Origin: Petunia secreta
Lineage: Eukaryota; Streptophyta; Magnoliopsida; Solanales; Solanaceae
Direction of reading: 5' to 3'
Assembly (NCBI GenBank): GCA_029990175.1
Contig: JARKIP010000065.1
Location: 2,174,501-2,238,500, forward strand
Length of the DNA stretch: 64,000 nucleotides
The notes beneath the pieces are model-generated. The model was not told where the DNA came from. It was given only the letters and a program-made list of their open reading frames with translations, and made no database searches. Of the stretch, positions 21,643 to 32,172 are shown piece after piece; position 1 is the stretch's first letter; the number at the start of each line of letters is the position of its first letter. The position numbers were made by a program, and so were the translations under genes.

Positions 21643-22422
21643 TCAAGTCTCCAAAGAGAACAACAGTACTTGGTTAAAGGTCAACATGCACTTAAAACAA
21701 CAATGAGCAAATAGGTCATGGGGACATGAGAAATGCAAGATCAAGCGATCAAAATCCCCTTGAACCTTAAGCTCAAGATCAACACACCAATATATCCTCG
21801 AGGTGTGATCAACATGTGGAGTGGAGTGAATCAAATAGCCCAACCTACAAGTAGGATCAAGCACTCCACTCCCCTCCTTTAGAGCATACTTACTCACACC
21901 AAGGGATTCCTCTTCCCTTCCCATTTCATCCCCTAAGCAACCTTTCTCAAAAAACAAGCTCTCAAGGAAGGCATTGATGATGGATTCTTCTTCATCATAA
22001 CCCCAACAAGCAATAGTAGGGTCACTCAAAGAACCATCGACCTCACCCACATTCTCAAACAATGGGTTGCCTAAGGAGTCGAACCTTTCACACCATGGGG
22101 GTTCCATTTGACTTTCCACCCTAGTCCGATACAAGTCATCACCACTAATGAGGATGCCTTCAAATAATGGATTAGTAAAAACATGCATCTCACTATCATG
22201 ATCAAGCATTGATAAGTTATCAAGACTAGGTTCATTTGAGGAGTCATCATAGACAACCTTGTCCAATTCATGCAATTTTGACTCCTCGATATCAATTCCA
22301 TCTTTACCACAACACATTGGTCCACCAAATAAAAGCATATCAATAAGGGAATGATCAACTATCTCATCTTCCCCTTTGTCAAAGGTTGGTGGTGTGTCAT
22401 AGCAAAGGGCAATCATTGTCAA
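21643..22422 (-). CDS. unrecognised ORF in the 5-kb element (C-terminal part)
   Basis: This 259-codon open frame ends near the 3' end of the element. The protein is acidic (e.g. DKGEDEIVDHSLIDMLLFGG, LDNLSMLDHDSEMHVFTNPL, GYDEEESIINAFLESLFFE) with a hydrophobic cysteine-containing tail (FSCPHDLFAHCCFKCML). I recognise no domain. It overlaps the frame at 22397-22768 by 26 bp in another register, so the two were probably one longer frame now broken by an indel near 22400-22430. It lies where RT and integrase lie in the CRM-like relative. Origin from captured host sequence, or from a family-specific accessory gene, are both possible. Confidence 0.5.
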   Translation of the reverse strand: MTMIALCYDTPPTFDKGEDEIVDHSLIDMLLFGGPMCCGKDGIDIEESKLHELDKVVYDDSSNEPSLDNLSMLDHDSEMHVFTNPLFEGILISGDDLYRTRVESQMEPPWCERFDSLGNPLFENVGEVDGSLSDPTIACWGYDEEESIINAFLESLFFEKGCLGDEMGREEESLGVSKYALKEGSGVLDPTCRLGYLIHSTPHVDHTSRIYWCVDLELKVQGDFDRLILHFSCPHDLFAHCCFKCMLTFNQVLLFSLET

Positions 22423-23134
22423 CTACAAAATCTACACTAGGGAGGGGTTCAATGAACAATGAGCTCACATCATGATGTGGCATAGCATCCCTCCCAACTA
22501 GTATTTCACAAGCACACTCAAGTTGACAACTAGACTCTTCGCTAGTAGTACACTCACTAGATGCATCAAAAACACCAACTAGTGTTGAGTCATCACAACA
22601 CAAGTAGCTAGTAGGCTCATGAAAAGGTGAAGTAACACTTACATTTGTAGTACTTCCTTGATCACTAACAAGGCTTGAAGTGTCATATGCAACTCCTCCT
22701 TCATGAAGCTCACATTGAGAATTGTCCTCCTCTTGTCTTTTCTCCCAAGCACATGGTTGAGGCTCCAATGGCTAGTCTTCAATTGTACCTACACAAGAAC
22801 TTTCACAAGAAAAGGTCGAAGATAAAGAAGGGTTAGGACAATGGGTGTTCTCACGCTCAATTTTTCCTTCCTCACCTCTCATCTCTCTCAATTTTACCTC
22901 ATGGTCAAGTGTAGTTTGTGGTGACAATCCACTCACATCACTCCTCAATTCCTCTCCTTTTTCCTCTCTTGGATTGTCACCAGTCACTCCCTCACTTCTC
23001 TCTATCTTTTCTCTCTCATTTGAAGTGGAGTGACTCTCATTTTCATCATGCAATGGCAAGACAATGAGATTGTTTGCCTCGGGTCCAAGTACAATGGATG
23101 ATTTTGCCTTAGCCACTTCCCTCAACTCCTTCAT
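22397..23134 (-). pseudogene. unrecognised ORF in the 5-kb element (N-terminal part, one in-frame stop)
   Basis: The frame 23134-22397 is interrupted by a TAG at 22772-22774. Its first residues (MKELREVAKAKS, LGPEANN) are homologous to the post-protease linker of the CRM-like element (MKELKEAAKAKL, LGPEETN). After about residue 25 the similarity stops. The rest is serine- and glutamate-rich, with many cysteines after 22700 (SSCQLECACEILVGRD). No known domain is seen. It therefore begins as normal pol and then switches to foreign sequence, marking the junction of the replacement at about 23060. Confidence 0.5.
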
Positions 23135-23166
23135 TCACTTGTAGAGTTCCCTTACTTGCCTTGGAG

Positions 23167-23742
23167 TCAAAGGTCTAAGCACATACTTCTTTCTATCTTG
23201 CTTGACCGTATAAGAGCACACCTATTATATTGCCATGGTCTCCCAAATAAAAGATGGCAAACTTGCATCGGGGCCACATCAAACATGAGTTTGTCCCTAT
23301 AGTTTCCAATGCTAAATTCGATCAATACTTGCTCCACCACTAGCAACTCACCACACTCACTTAACCATTGTAAACGGTATGGGTTTGGATGCTTTAGAGT
23401 GGGTAATTTCAATTGGGAAAGCAAGGTTTGGCTCACTATGTTGACACAACTTCCCGAATCAATAATCATGGAGCAAACAAGACCCATGACTCGGCATTTA
23501 GCATGGAAAATATTCTCCCTTTGCAAAGTCTCAGTATCATCCACAAATACGGCACCTAAGCTCCTCCTCACAACTAGGGAAACATGAGGATTATCCCCCT
23601 CAACCGTATCCTCCTCTACATCATCCATAGGTAGAACATTTTGGATGGGTCTTGGAAGTGGAGTATTCCTTTGGGGGATTGCCCAAAGAGTGGGGATTGC
23701 CCACTTGTTGGGGATTGCCCAACACTTGTTCATTTCTTTCAC
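23167..23742 (-). pseudogene. protease-like segment, 5-kb element
   Basis: The motifs NIFHAKCRVMGLVCSMIIDSGS, VNIVSQTLLSQL and LLFGRPWQYNR align with the protease of the CRM-like element, including the DSG catalytic motif. The frame is broken after 23167 by an indel and then by a TGA at about 23135. No RT follows. Confidence 0.8.
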
Positions 23743-23998
23743 GGTCTTCCTTTACCCGTCGTTGACTAGGCAATTCAACAACTTGTTCCGGGGTAAAGGT
23801 TGAACCACTTGGGCCTCCTCCAGCTTCAACTTGGACACTCAAGGTCCCTTTCTCAACTTGGGCACTTGAGGTCCCTTTCTCAACTTGGGCCCTTGAGGCC
23901 CTTCTTTCCAGAGTTTCAATCCTTAGGCTCATGCTATCCAATTTTGCTAAGATAGTAGTCAAGGTACTCTTCATGAAATCATCACCCTCATTGGCCAT
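23621..23998 (-). pseudogene. N-terminal gag remnant, 5-kb element
   Basis: The likely start is the ATG at 23998 (MANEGDDFMKSTLTTILAKL). The frame contains two repeats of RAQVEKGTSSAQVEKGT type and a GNPQQVGNPHSLGNP tract like that of the CRM-like Gag. It goes straight into the protease region with a frame change near 23630-23740. The Gag capsid core and zinc knuckle are deleted, so no particle could form from this copy alone. Confidence 0.7.
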
Positions 23999-25067
23999 TG
24001 TACCTACAAGAAGAACAAACGTTAGTGAAAACACCTCACACACACCCTCACGTGTATAGCACTCGGGTCACTCGTTTAGTGGTGGTGGATATTTCACTCA
24101 AGTTTGAGTCTAGAAGCTTCAAGTAGTTGATCAACGAACAACAACTCGATCACTCACTACACAAGTCCAATGCACTCCGGGGTGAGTGGAGTTAATGGGA
24201 GTCGATTGGACGATAAGCACTTTCAAGTGAGGACTTGAGTCAAATGATACTACGGGTCTTCTTTGAATCCTATCCTTCTATCTAGGCACGATGATCCTAA
24301 AAGCTTCAAAGACTAGTACCAACTAAGTAGGAAAGTTACTTAGGGAAGTACTAGTTAGATGGTATGCAAGCAAGGAAGCAAAAGAACCTAGGAAAAGCTA
24401 CCCAAAAGGCTTCAGGTGTGAGGCCCTCCGCCCTGAAATTGAGGCCCTCCGCCTCTTCAGAATAGGCGGCCGCCCAGAGTAAAGCTACAGTGAGGAGGCG
24501 CTCTGCCTCTTTGGGGAGGCGCTCAGCCTCACCAAAATCCAGAGAGTTCAAAATATTGAGGCGCTCCACCTTCTGCAATTTTCAGCACAGTTTCACTTCG
24601 TGTTTTCTTGGTTTTGCACCCAAAAATCCAACGATTCTCACGCTGTTTTAGCAATCCGAAGGTACCCAAACATATATTAAACCACAAGGATCAAACCCCA
24701 ATGATTTTGAGCTAACCCCAATCAATAACAATCAAATCACCATGTTCATCATCTTCAAAACTAGGGTTTCAAAATTTTCAAATTTTCAAAGGGTTTCAAA
24801 TCTTCAAATCATGGAATACAACTCCAAATCATGTGTTTTGGGTACCAAAATAACGGGTTTTCATCAAGGATCAATCCACCATAATACCCATAACACGAAT
24901 CAATAACATCAACAAGTTACACCAAATTTTTGGATTTTTTTTTCAAAATTTTCAATTTTTTTTTGTGTTTTTCTCCTTTGAATAACAATAAACAAGAAAC
25001 TAAAGATAGGAATCGACCTAAGCACGAAGAATCAAGGGTCGGAGATTTGTAGGAACAAAACCCGAGC
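23999..25067 (-). other. 5' leader of the 5-kb element
   Basis: This non-coding stretch lies between the primer site and the Gag start. It holds a GC-rich cluster of GAGGCGCTCYGCCTC-like short repeats near 24420-24570, similar to those in the LTR of this element. Otherwise nothing is recognised. Confidence 0.55.
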
Positions 25068-25085
25068 CTTGCTCTGATACCAAGA
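25068..25085 (-). other. primer binding site (tRNA-Met type), 5-kb element
   Basis: TGGTATCAGAGCAAGG (minus) lies next to the inner end of the 5' LTR, with the same three-base spacer as in the CRM-like element. Confidence 0.88.
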
Positions 25086-25763
25086 TGATAAGGATCAAAA
25101 TAAACACGATAAAAAGATAGGAGAGCGAGACACTTCTCGAACTCCTTACAAGGTAACCACGGAGAACTCGTTCCGTGATACCCTCGTATTAGCATCTAGA
25201 AGGACCTACAACTATGAAACTACCCTCGAGACGACAAAGGACTCGCAAGTAGAATGATCGGGGGGTTTGGGGATCAACTAGAATCCACCAGTAGACTCAA
25301 AACGTTTTCATTCAAAGAGACTCTTCTTTTGAACATTGTTCATTCAATCATTCATCAAAGCTAACTTAGTAAAATGAAAGGCTAATGAAGTATTTATAGG
25401 CTTCATTTAGACATAATGAAAGCCCTAAAGTACCCCCAAAGTGGGTTAAAACAAATAAGGCCACGCAGGGCTATAGTTGGAATTTTACGCAAACTAAGCA
25501 AAAATACCGCAATGCTGTCACAGGGGGTAGGCGGTCCGCCTCCACCAACTAGGCGCCCGCCTCCAAAAGTCCAGAGAGCCAACACTCACTAGGCGGTCCG
25601 CCTCCTTCTGTGGACGGTCCGTCTCTTCCTGAAGATTCTTGGAACGCCTCGAAATGTGTCCCGGATGCTCCTCCTTCCATGGAGTTCCAATGCATGACCT
25701 TGAAGTGCTCTTCCTTGGCCTTGGATGGTGCTTTTGGATGGTTGCTCGAGTTGCCCCGCATCA
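25086..25763 (-). repeat. 5' LTR of the 5-kb element
   Basis: This 678-bp copy is about 97% identical to 20683-21369. A 10-bp indel near 25300 and a one-base indel account for most of the length difference. Confidence 0.92.
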
Positions 25764-28010
25764 CATCGGTACGGCTGCAAACACGCCGGCCGGTCGTGTT
25801 GCCATGCCAAGTGCCGGTCCCATCACTCTATCACCGGCTCGTTTTGTAATCACGGCTTATACACATCATCATAGCCTTTTGTTTTGTTTTAGGGACACGG
25901 GAATGGGTCGTGCAAGTGTAGTATCATGTTCAATTTAGTCAAATAGGCCTCAAATAAATAATTATTTTCCTTGGCCGTAATTGATATAACATCCGTCAAT
26001 TCATTGTATGTCCGCCAATTCCTTGTGTAGTCCTCAAATAAATATATATTTTCATAGGCCAAATTAATATTTCATCTGTCCAGATCAGGAATAATAAACG
26101 CCAAAGGAACTGCAAAATTGCTCAGCAACAAAACGATTAGTGATAAAGGGAAATTCACAAGGAATTAGTGGGCCCCAGTCAAAAATATATCCTGTGTAAT
26201 TCAGCATAAATCAAAAACACAGTCAACCAAAATAATAGACGAACAACAGTACTCAAGAATTAGGCAATGGTAACGTCGACATTGCCACAAACCCAAACGG
26301 TGGTGAAGATTGATCCACGACGCCAATAGAAGCACTGCCACCATGGTAATCCCTGTAAAACAACAACAAGAGCATCCCCAGAGATTTGAATGAAACAATA
26401 GGGGCATCGTCCAAACATAATGGAAAGTCGCCGGTCAGAGATCTCGGCAGAACAGACATGGAGGAGCAACAGTCGTCTAGCGGCATCGCTACCACCACAC
26501 CCTCTTTTCGATTCCTGCAGCAAAATCAACAAAGCAGAACACGATGAGAAAACTCAAAACGACGATGAAAAATTAAACAGATAGAACGACATCACCAAAT
26601 GTCGGAGGAGAAACAGGGGGAGCGACAAATAGCTGTTTCTCCGGTGAGATAACAGTAGCGTCGCTGCCACCCCAAGTTCTATTTTCACTGTGGGTCTCCT
26701 GTTGTCGATTCGTTCCCCCCACCTCCGATCTCCCTCTATTTTTGTTTGAGTTTTCTGGTCAAATCGTATGTGTGTGTATATGGATTTTGTGAAGGCTGCG
26801 AATGTATACATCTGAAATTGTTTACTGGTGTGGATAACGGTGATTGATGATGATGTGTGTGGGTGGAGCGTGTGTTTTTGGTGATGGGAGATCGAGAAAA
26901 GGGACGAGAGGGGTATTTGTGATGTTGTATCATGTGTATGCGTGTACTACGTGTGTCTAATTATTTTTTAGGAAGGAGAGTTGAAGGAATAATGAGGGTA
27001 TGGCGTATGGGGGTGCTGATCGTGTACTGAAATTGAGAAGGAGGGGAAGTTTTGATCTTGTATATAGGATTAGGGGACAGATAGTTGTTGAGAGATTAAG
27101 GGGGTTTCTAAAAATAGGAGAGGGGATTATGGATAATTGGGATTGGATTTTGGGATTTTAAGAGATTGAGGGATTTTGGGCAGATTTGGTGGAGCGATTT
27201 GGGGAGAGACATGAGGAAACTTGTACTTGGTATGAAATGTGGGGTAGATACGTTGGAGGATAAAATTAGGAGATATTTTGGAATTTGTTTAAAATAAAAT
27301 AGGGAGAAAAGAAAATGTGTGAACGTATCTAGACGAGCATTCGTCCAGGTTCAAACGAGAAATGTTATTCAATAGAAAAAATTGTAAATAAATATAAATA
27401 AATAAAGAATTTTGGTGGAAATTGAAAAAAAGGAAGATTGAATATTTTTGGATTTTATTCAAAATAGTTGGAAGAAAATTGCAACTAGTCCCTTAACAGA
27501 CTAGACGCACCTAGACAAGAGTTTGTCTAGGTTCGTGGGAAAGAGTTCTTTAAAAAGAAAATTTGCACATATTTAAATTCAAAAGGCTCCTAAATATGAC
27601 AAATCAAGGAGTAGAAATGAATTGATTATTTGTTTGGCTAAAGGTGCCTTAAAAATATAAATATGAATATATGTATACGTATTGTATGAAATGGTACAAA
27701 TACGTAGTAAAATGCACACGTAAAGCAAGTTCTAATGCAAATTTAACTACTTAAGTATAAATAGCCACAAATATTTGCTAAACGCTATAAATGCACTAAA
27801 ACTGCACAAATAATCACATTTTTACAAATAGCCTAGTATGATGCAAAATTACGTAATATAGTCGCATTTAAGTATGTAATATATAAGTAGGTATAACACA
27901 CGTAAATGCATGCTTTTTAATGCATATTTTGCACAAATAGCCAAATTGCACCTTTAAGTTGATTTATAGCCGATTTTAGAAAAATGGAGAGATAAAATTG
28001 GGTGTCAACA
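25764..28010 (-). repeat. LTR1, second part
   Basis: LTR1 resumes after the CATCG duplication. The first 200 bp (GGTACGGCTGCAAACACG, AAGTGTAGTATCATGTTCAA) match the middle of LTR B. The end at 28001-28010 (GGTGTCAACA, i.e. TGTTGACACC on the minus strand) matches the start of LTR A and LTR B. A polypurine-like tract follows. Without its insertions LTR1 is about 3.0 kb. No coding sequence is supported; short frames at 26200-26800 look random. Confidence 0.7.
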
Positions 28011-29054
28011 GCTGCCCCTCTTTGCCCGGGGATGATGAAAGAGTCTTCGGACAAAGATAGTTGATGGAGTAGCCAATTTTGTCACGACTGGAAGGCAAAA
28101 ATAATTTAAGGGGAAATGAGAGTTTTGGGGGTGTTTTTGGCCGAACCCTAGTTTCTGAGTTGCCAACATATCTCGGGTTTCATGAGAATCAGGCCGTGTG
28201 TAGTTCTAGAATGGCATGTTGCATGTATGAGATGTTTATGACGCATGATTTTATATGTAAAGACTAAACTTATCCAAGTATGTAAAGTTTAGATTTGTGT
28301 ATGCTTTGCCTTTTGGCGAGATAAATAATGAATGGAGAAAAGGCACTAGCGAAGGTGAGATAACATCAATAGGTCGAGCATGGGAAAAGAAGCTTATAAT
28401 CGTCCTAGTTATGAAAATGTGGCGCGCTACATACCCGTAAAGAGAAGTTTATATGTACATAGTTTCCACTTCGTCTCGACAAATGAGTAATCTCGCCTTC
28501 AATATTGCCTTGCCTGAGCTGGAAAACATTTGAGGAGCGAGTTTTATAAATGCGCGTGACGCAAATAGATGGGCACGATTAAATGTGAGAACACGCACGA
28601 TTGACGCAGATAGGCTTGAATAGGCGAAGTAGGCATTAGTCGGAAGGAAAATGACATCCTAATTCGCAATGAAGGACTAGGCAGATTGCTCGTGGGAGTA
28701 TGAGATGATCGGCTTTTAGGCATGTCAGAATTCGACAGAATAGGCATTTTGCAGGTAGGACAAAGGCGTTGTCGAAGTCGAGATAACATCGATAGATCGA
28801 GTGTGGTGAAATAGGCTTGTAAACGCCTTAGTTATGAAGATGTAGTGCACGACACACCCATAAAGAGGGGTTTATATGGGCACATTTTTCACTATAACTC
28901 GATAGAGTCATCTTGACCCTAACATTGTCTTGAATGAACTGAGGAATATTGAGGAATAAAGCACGACGAATATGCACGATTCAAACAGATAGGCACGAAT
29001 AGGAAGGAATACGGAGCTGGTACCCAATTGGCGGGGAAATATTATTGGTGCGAT
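28011..29054 (-). mobile_element. 3' internal fragment of the LTR1 element (Ogre/Tat-like)
   Basis: The segment begins with the polypurine tract GGGCAAAGAGGGGCAGC (minus), next to LTR1. It contains the conserved ACTAC...TAGGCAACTC-type module at 28154-28207. A region of about 420 bp occurs twice (28320-28740 and 28745-29010, imperfect). It is similar in order and sequence to 35295-36000 in element A. There is no coding sequence. It stops where the truncated LTR at 29055 begins. Confidence 0.65.
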
Positions 29055-29642
29055 GTCAGGACCCAAAATCCTATAGGCCGTGCGGGCACCCAAACCCAAC
29101 TCATTGGGCGAACCCTTCTTGAGCAACACTTGACTTGCATATGAAATAACCAAATAAAAGAAATTATGAAAAGAATAGCGGAGTATGATATATAACCCAA
29201 ATACACAACTAGGATATTTGCAACCATGTTCTAAGTCCTCCTATGAATCATGAACATCTAAGGAGTCAATAAGGTTATACATCTCCGAATATAAAAAAAA
29301 CATAATCATTAATATTAATATAAAAATAATAAGGAAAGATGTCACCACAGGACAAAAGTGGTTCATCGTTAGATTAATTGACGGGCAACTCCTTTTACCA
29401 CAATGCTTGGTAGAACTCGATATCGAATCTGCCGAATATAAAACAATACGGAAAAAAACAAAGAAAGTGGGTGAGTCAAAAGGACTCAGTAAGTGGGGAC
29501 AGGGCTCGAAGTAGAATAACGAGTTGCAAATATATGAAAACCCAAACAAGTCCAAGCTAACAAAAAGTAAAGACAAAATCACTTAATTAACAAACAAGTA
29601 ATATTCATACTTAGTCATCAAAGTACTAAGACACATCCATTG
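29055..29642 (-). mobile_element. truncated LTR of the C/D family
   Basis: TGTCAGGACCC at 29055 and CCGTGCGGGCACCC shortly after match the end of LTR D at 61121 (TGACACGACCC). The shared segment GGTGAGTCAAAAGGACTCAG (29472-29491) appears at 61552-61571. Only about 590 bp of a roughly 2.5-kb LTR remain. It separates the two halves of the deleted LTR1-to-A1 interior. Confidence 0.6.
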
Positions 29643-30219
29643 TTGAATTCCTTGAGTAAAGTATCGGCAATTGATACCATGCAAACATCAACTCGTCCTC
29701 TATATTCTGGAAATACGACAGTCCCTAAAAAGCTGGTGAAAAAGCAAGTGCCCTCCGCTCTTGCCACTCTGCCTGGTTAATGCTGAAATAGTCTTCAGCT
29801 TCTTGAAATGATTCTCCATACCCAAATTTGATGTAGAAAGAAGTCAGAGAAATTCCCGACTGCCTTATACTGTCTGTGCATAACTCGGGCGTAAACCCTA
29901 CCATTTCGAAGAACTCCTCAGGTGCAATGTTCTTAGGCATCAAGACTTCTTCACTTTCGAATGGCAATTGAGTTAACCCGCCTATCTCTTCCAGTAATGG
30001 TGTCAACGCTACACTCCCAAAGTGAAAAACTGCTCGGTCTGCATCCCAATAATGTACTGCTGCTTCTACTATCCCTTTTACTGCAGTCTGCTCCATTAGT
30101 GAAACTAGATTCCCCAACACCATTTTGACTTGATTTTGTTGATCAATGCTTAGGTTTTCCCACCAATCTCTTAGCAACTGAGGGACTTCAACAACCATGT
30201 CAAATGTTCTAGTGGCCAT
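29643..30219 (-). pseudogene. truncated copy of ORF1 (DUF7745-like) of the Ogre/Tat-like element
   Basis: The start is the ATG at 30219 (MATRTFDMVVEVPQLLRDWW). The protein resembles the plant retroelement family now called DUF7745, typified by an N-terminal LRDWW followed by a YWDADRAVF and LTPLLEEIGGL pattern. Its function is unknown; Ogre-type elements carry such an extra ORF1 before gag. The open frame reaches 29725. It is ended by a one-base loss in an A run (near 29740) that the copy at 40628-41248 does not have. Matching sequence continues to 29643, where it is cut by the truncated LTR. A TATA box and tandem array lie upstream. Confidence 0.7.
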
Positions 30220-30427
30220 GATCTTTTGGAAAAGATGAAGGAAGGAGAAAAAGGGAAGGAAAATGCCTAAATTTTGGTTGTAAGCAAACGATTAACGTGT
30301 GGCACGAGCTTTTGAAAACAATGCAATATGAGATATGAAGAGAAGTGTCGTTATGGATTGAGAATCTCTTAGACACTTTGAACGAAAGTTGCTAATGGAC
30401 TTTTAACAAACCACTGGCGGCGAGTCT

Positions 30428-30434
30428 TTATATA
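30428..30434 (-). promoter_or_regulatory. TATA box upstream of ORF1 (lower copy)
   Basis: TATATAA followed by AGACTCGCC lies 215 bp before the ORF1 ATG, well inside the element and not in its LTR. The same site stands at 52121-52127 in the other copy. It may mark an internal promoter; transcription from it is inference. Confidence 0.45.
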
Positions 30435-30484
30435 ATGCCTAAAGGATAAATGTGCATTATGTGTCATCCCGTCTATCAAGCGGT

Positions 30485-30965
30485 CATTTCTGCTTCAAAT
30501 TGGGCCTTTAAGACTTCTTTGGGTACCATTTAATGCCTTTGAATAACATTGAATACAAAATGATTTCAATAGTTTAAGAAATAAGCGGTCGTTTCTGATT
30601 CAATTTGGTCTTTTGACGCCTCATCGGTTATCTTCGTGCCTTTGAATGGCATTGAATACAGAATAACTCTGATTGTTTAAGCAATCATTTCTGATTCAAT
30701 TCGGGCTTTTGACGCCTCTTGGTTAACCTTTGTGCCTTTGAATGGCATTGAATACAGAGTACCTTTGATTGTTTAAGCAACCATTTCTGATTCAATTCGG
30801 GCTTTTGACGCCTCTTGGGTTACCTTCACGCCTTTGAACGGTATTGAATACAGAATAATTATGACTGTTTAAGCAATCATTTCTGATTCAATTCGGGCTT
30901 TTGACGCCTCTTGGGTAACCTTTGTGCCTTTGAATAGCATTGAATACATAGCAATATTAATAAAT
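30485..30965 (-). repeat. about 96-bp tandem repeat array upstream of ORF1 (lower copy)
   Basis: About five units, each containing TTTCTGATTCAATTCGGGC and TTTGAATGGCATTGAATACA. The first motif starts at about 30592, 30688, 30784 and 30880, giving a 96-bp period; a more diverged unit leads from 30485. The array sits directly upstream of the TATA box. Confidence 0.85.
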
Positions 30966-32172
30966 GGTCTACATTTGCACGTTTTAATCCTTTAAGTATT
31001 TGCCAATAAACCATGTTTAACGCTTTTTAGGGCCAAAAACCCGTTCAGATTGTTTGAACAAGTTGGCCTATTGGAGTTCAGAACATGTCGACTAATGATA
31101 TGTCATGATTCATGATTCCTAGCGCCGCTAATAAAGAATGGAGTTAGCTAGACCGAGTTTTATTATCCTCCCAAGCGGACGACTCGGGAGCGGGAACGTC
31201 TCGGACCAAATAGATTCCAAGTCGTTCCCCCTAAAGGAATTTTTGTGATGGAAGAAGTGGTCGCAACCACCGTATTTTAAGACACGATTTAGAAACTTGC
31301 CAGGAGTGGCGGAGGGTATGCGTGATATGCAAAAGTTTAAAAATGTACAAGTTTTGAATGAAATGCTCATGTTTCTAAACGTGCTTAAGTTTCAAAATGG
31401 ATGCACATATTGAAGGATTTTACAAAATGAATTTAAAAAGATAAAGAGAAAAACAAAATAAATACGTTAGTTTCGAAAAATAGGATTAATAGAAACTAGA
31501 CAATATTAAAAAAAAAAAAAAAAAGATCATGAAGTGAAATTGTCTTAAAGAAAAAGATTTAGCAATTTTACGGAAAGGATGCACATATTGAAGTGTTTCA
31601 CAAAAATGATTTTAAAAAGGAGGAGTAAAAAGAAAAATGAAACAAACAAGTTAGTTTTAAAAATAGGATAATATAAACTACTAGGCAATAAATAAAAATA
31701 CAAAAAGAATTATGACGTGAAAAGATTTAGCGAAATTTATGGAAGATTTGAAAATTGTTGAAATGTGGGACATGTTGTGCCAAGAGTGGGTTTACTAGAC
31801 AAGAACATGGTTCCCCAGGCGGACGACCAAGGGGTGGGAACGTTTGGAATTGTTGGTTGTACCACGGACCAACTATACCCCAACCGTTCCCCTTAAAGGG
31901 TTTTTGAGAGTGAAACGGCCGTGAGATCCAGGTAACCGTTTATAGTGTGTAAAAAAAAAAAATTCCAGAAGTGGAGGAAATATAAACAAAATACATTTAC
32001 AGATGATAAATTAAAAGAAAGCGCAAATGAAATAAAAAACTAAACTTCAAACCTGCAAAAGAAAAAGAAAGAAATATTAGTTTTGAGAAATGACAGGAAA
32101 ATAAATGCAAAGAATCCCAATTAAAAATCCGTTATGGTTTGAACCTTGATATCCCCAGCGGAGTCGCCATTC
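30966..32172 (-). other. 5' leader and primer site of the Ogre/Tat-like element (lower copy)
   Basis: This AT-rich non-coding leader ends at the primer site TGGCGACTCCGCTGGGGA (minus, about 32150-32167), close to LTR A1. This primer site matches the tRNA-Arg type reported for Ogre elements. The whole stretch is about 98-99% identical to 52646-53869. Its presence below LTR A1 shows that A1 is joined to element interior on both sides. Confidence 0.7.

Larger units (their letters stand above)
20683..25763 (-). mobile_element. 5-kb non-autonomous Gypsy element related to the CRM-like element, with an unrecognised ORF
   Basis: The LTRs 20683-21369 and 25086-25763 enclose a 3.7-kb interior, flanked by the duplication CATCG (20678-20682 and 25764-25768). 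The LTR ends, primer site and polypurine tract match those of the CRM-like element at 12446-19913, so the two belong to one lineage. The interior keeps an N-terminal Gag start and a protease-like segment. It lacks the Gag core, zinc knuckle, RT, RNase H and integrase. In their place, 21643 to about 23060 carries reading frames I do not recognise. The LTRs are about 97% identical by hand count plus two small indels. Confidence 0.9.

Noticed and set aside
29055..29642. A complete insertion with its own target duplication
   Set aside because: Only one LTR end is recognisable and no flanking duplication could be found, so I call it a truncated LTR fragment.
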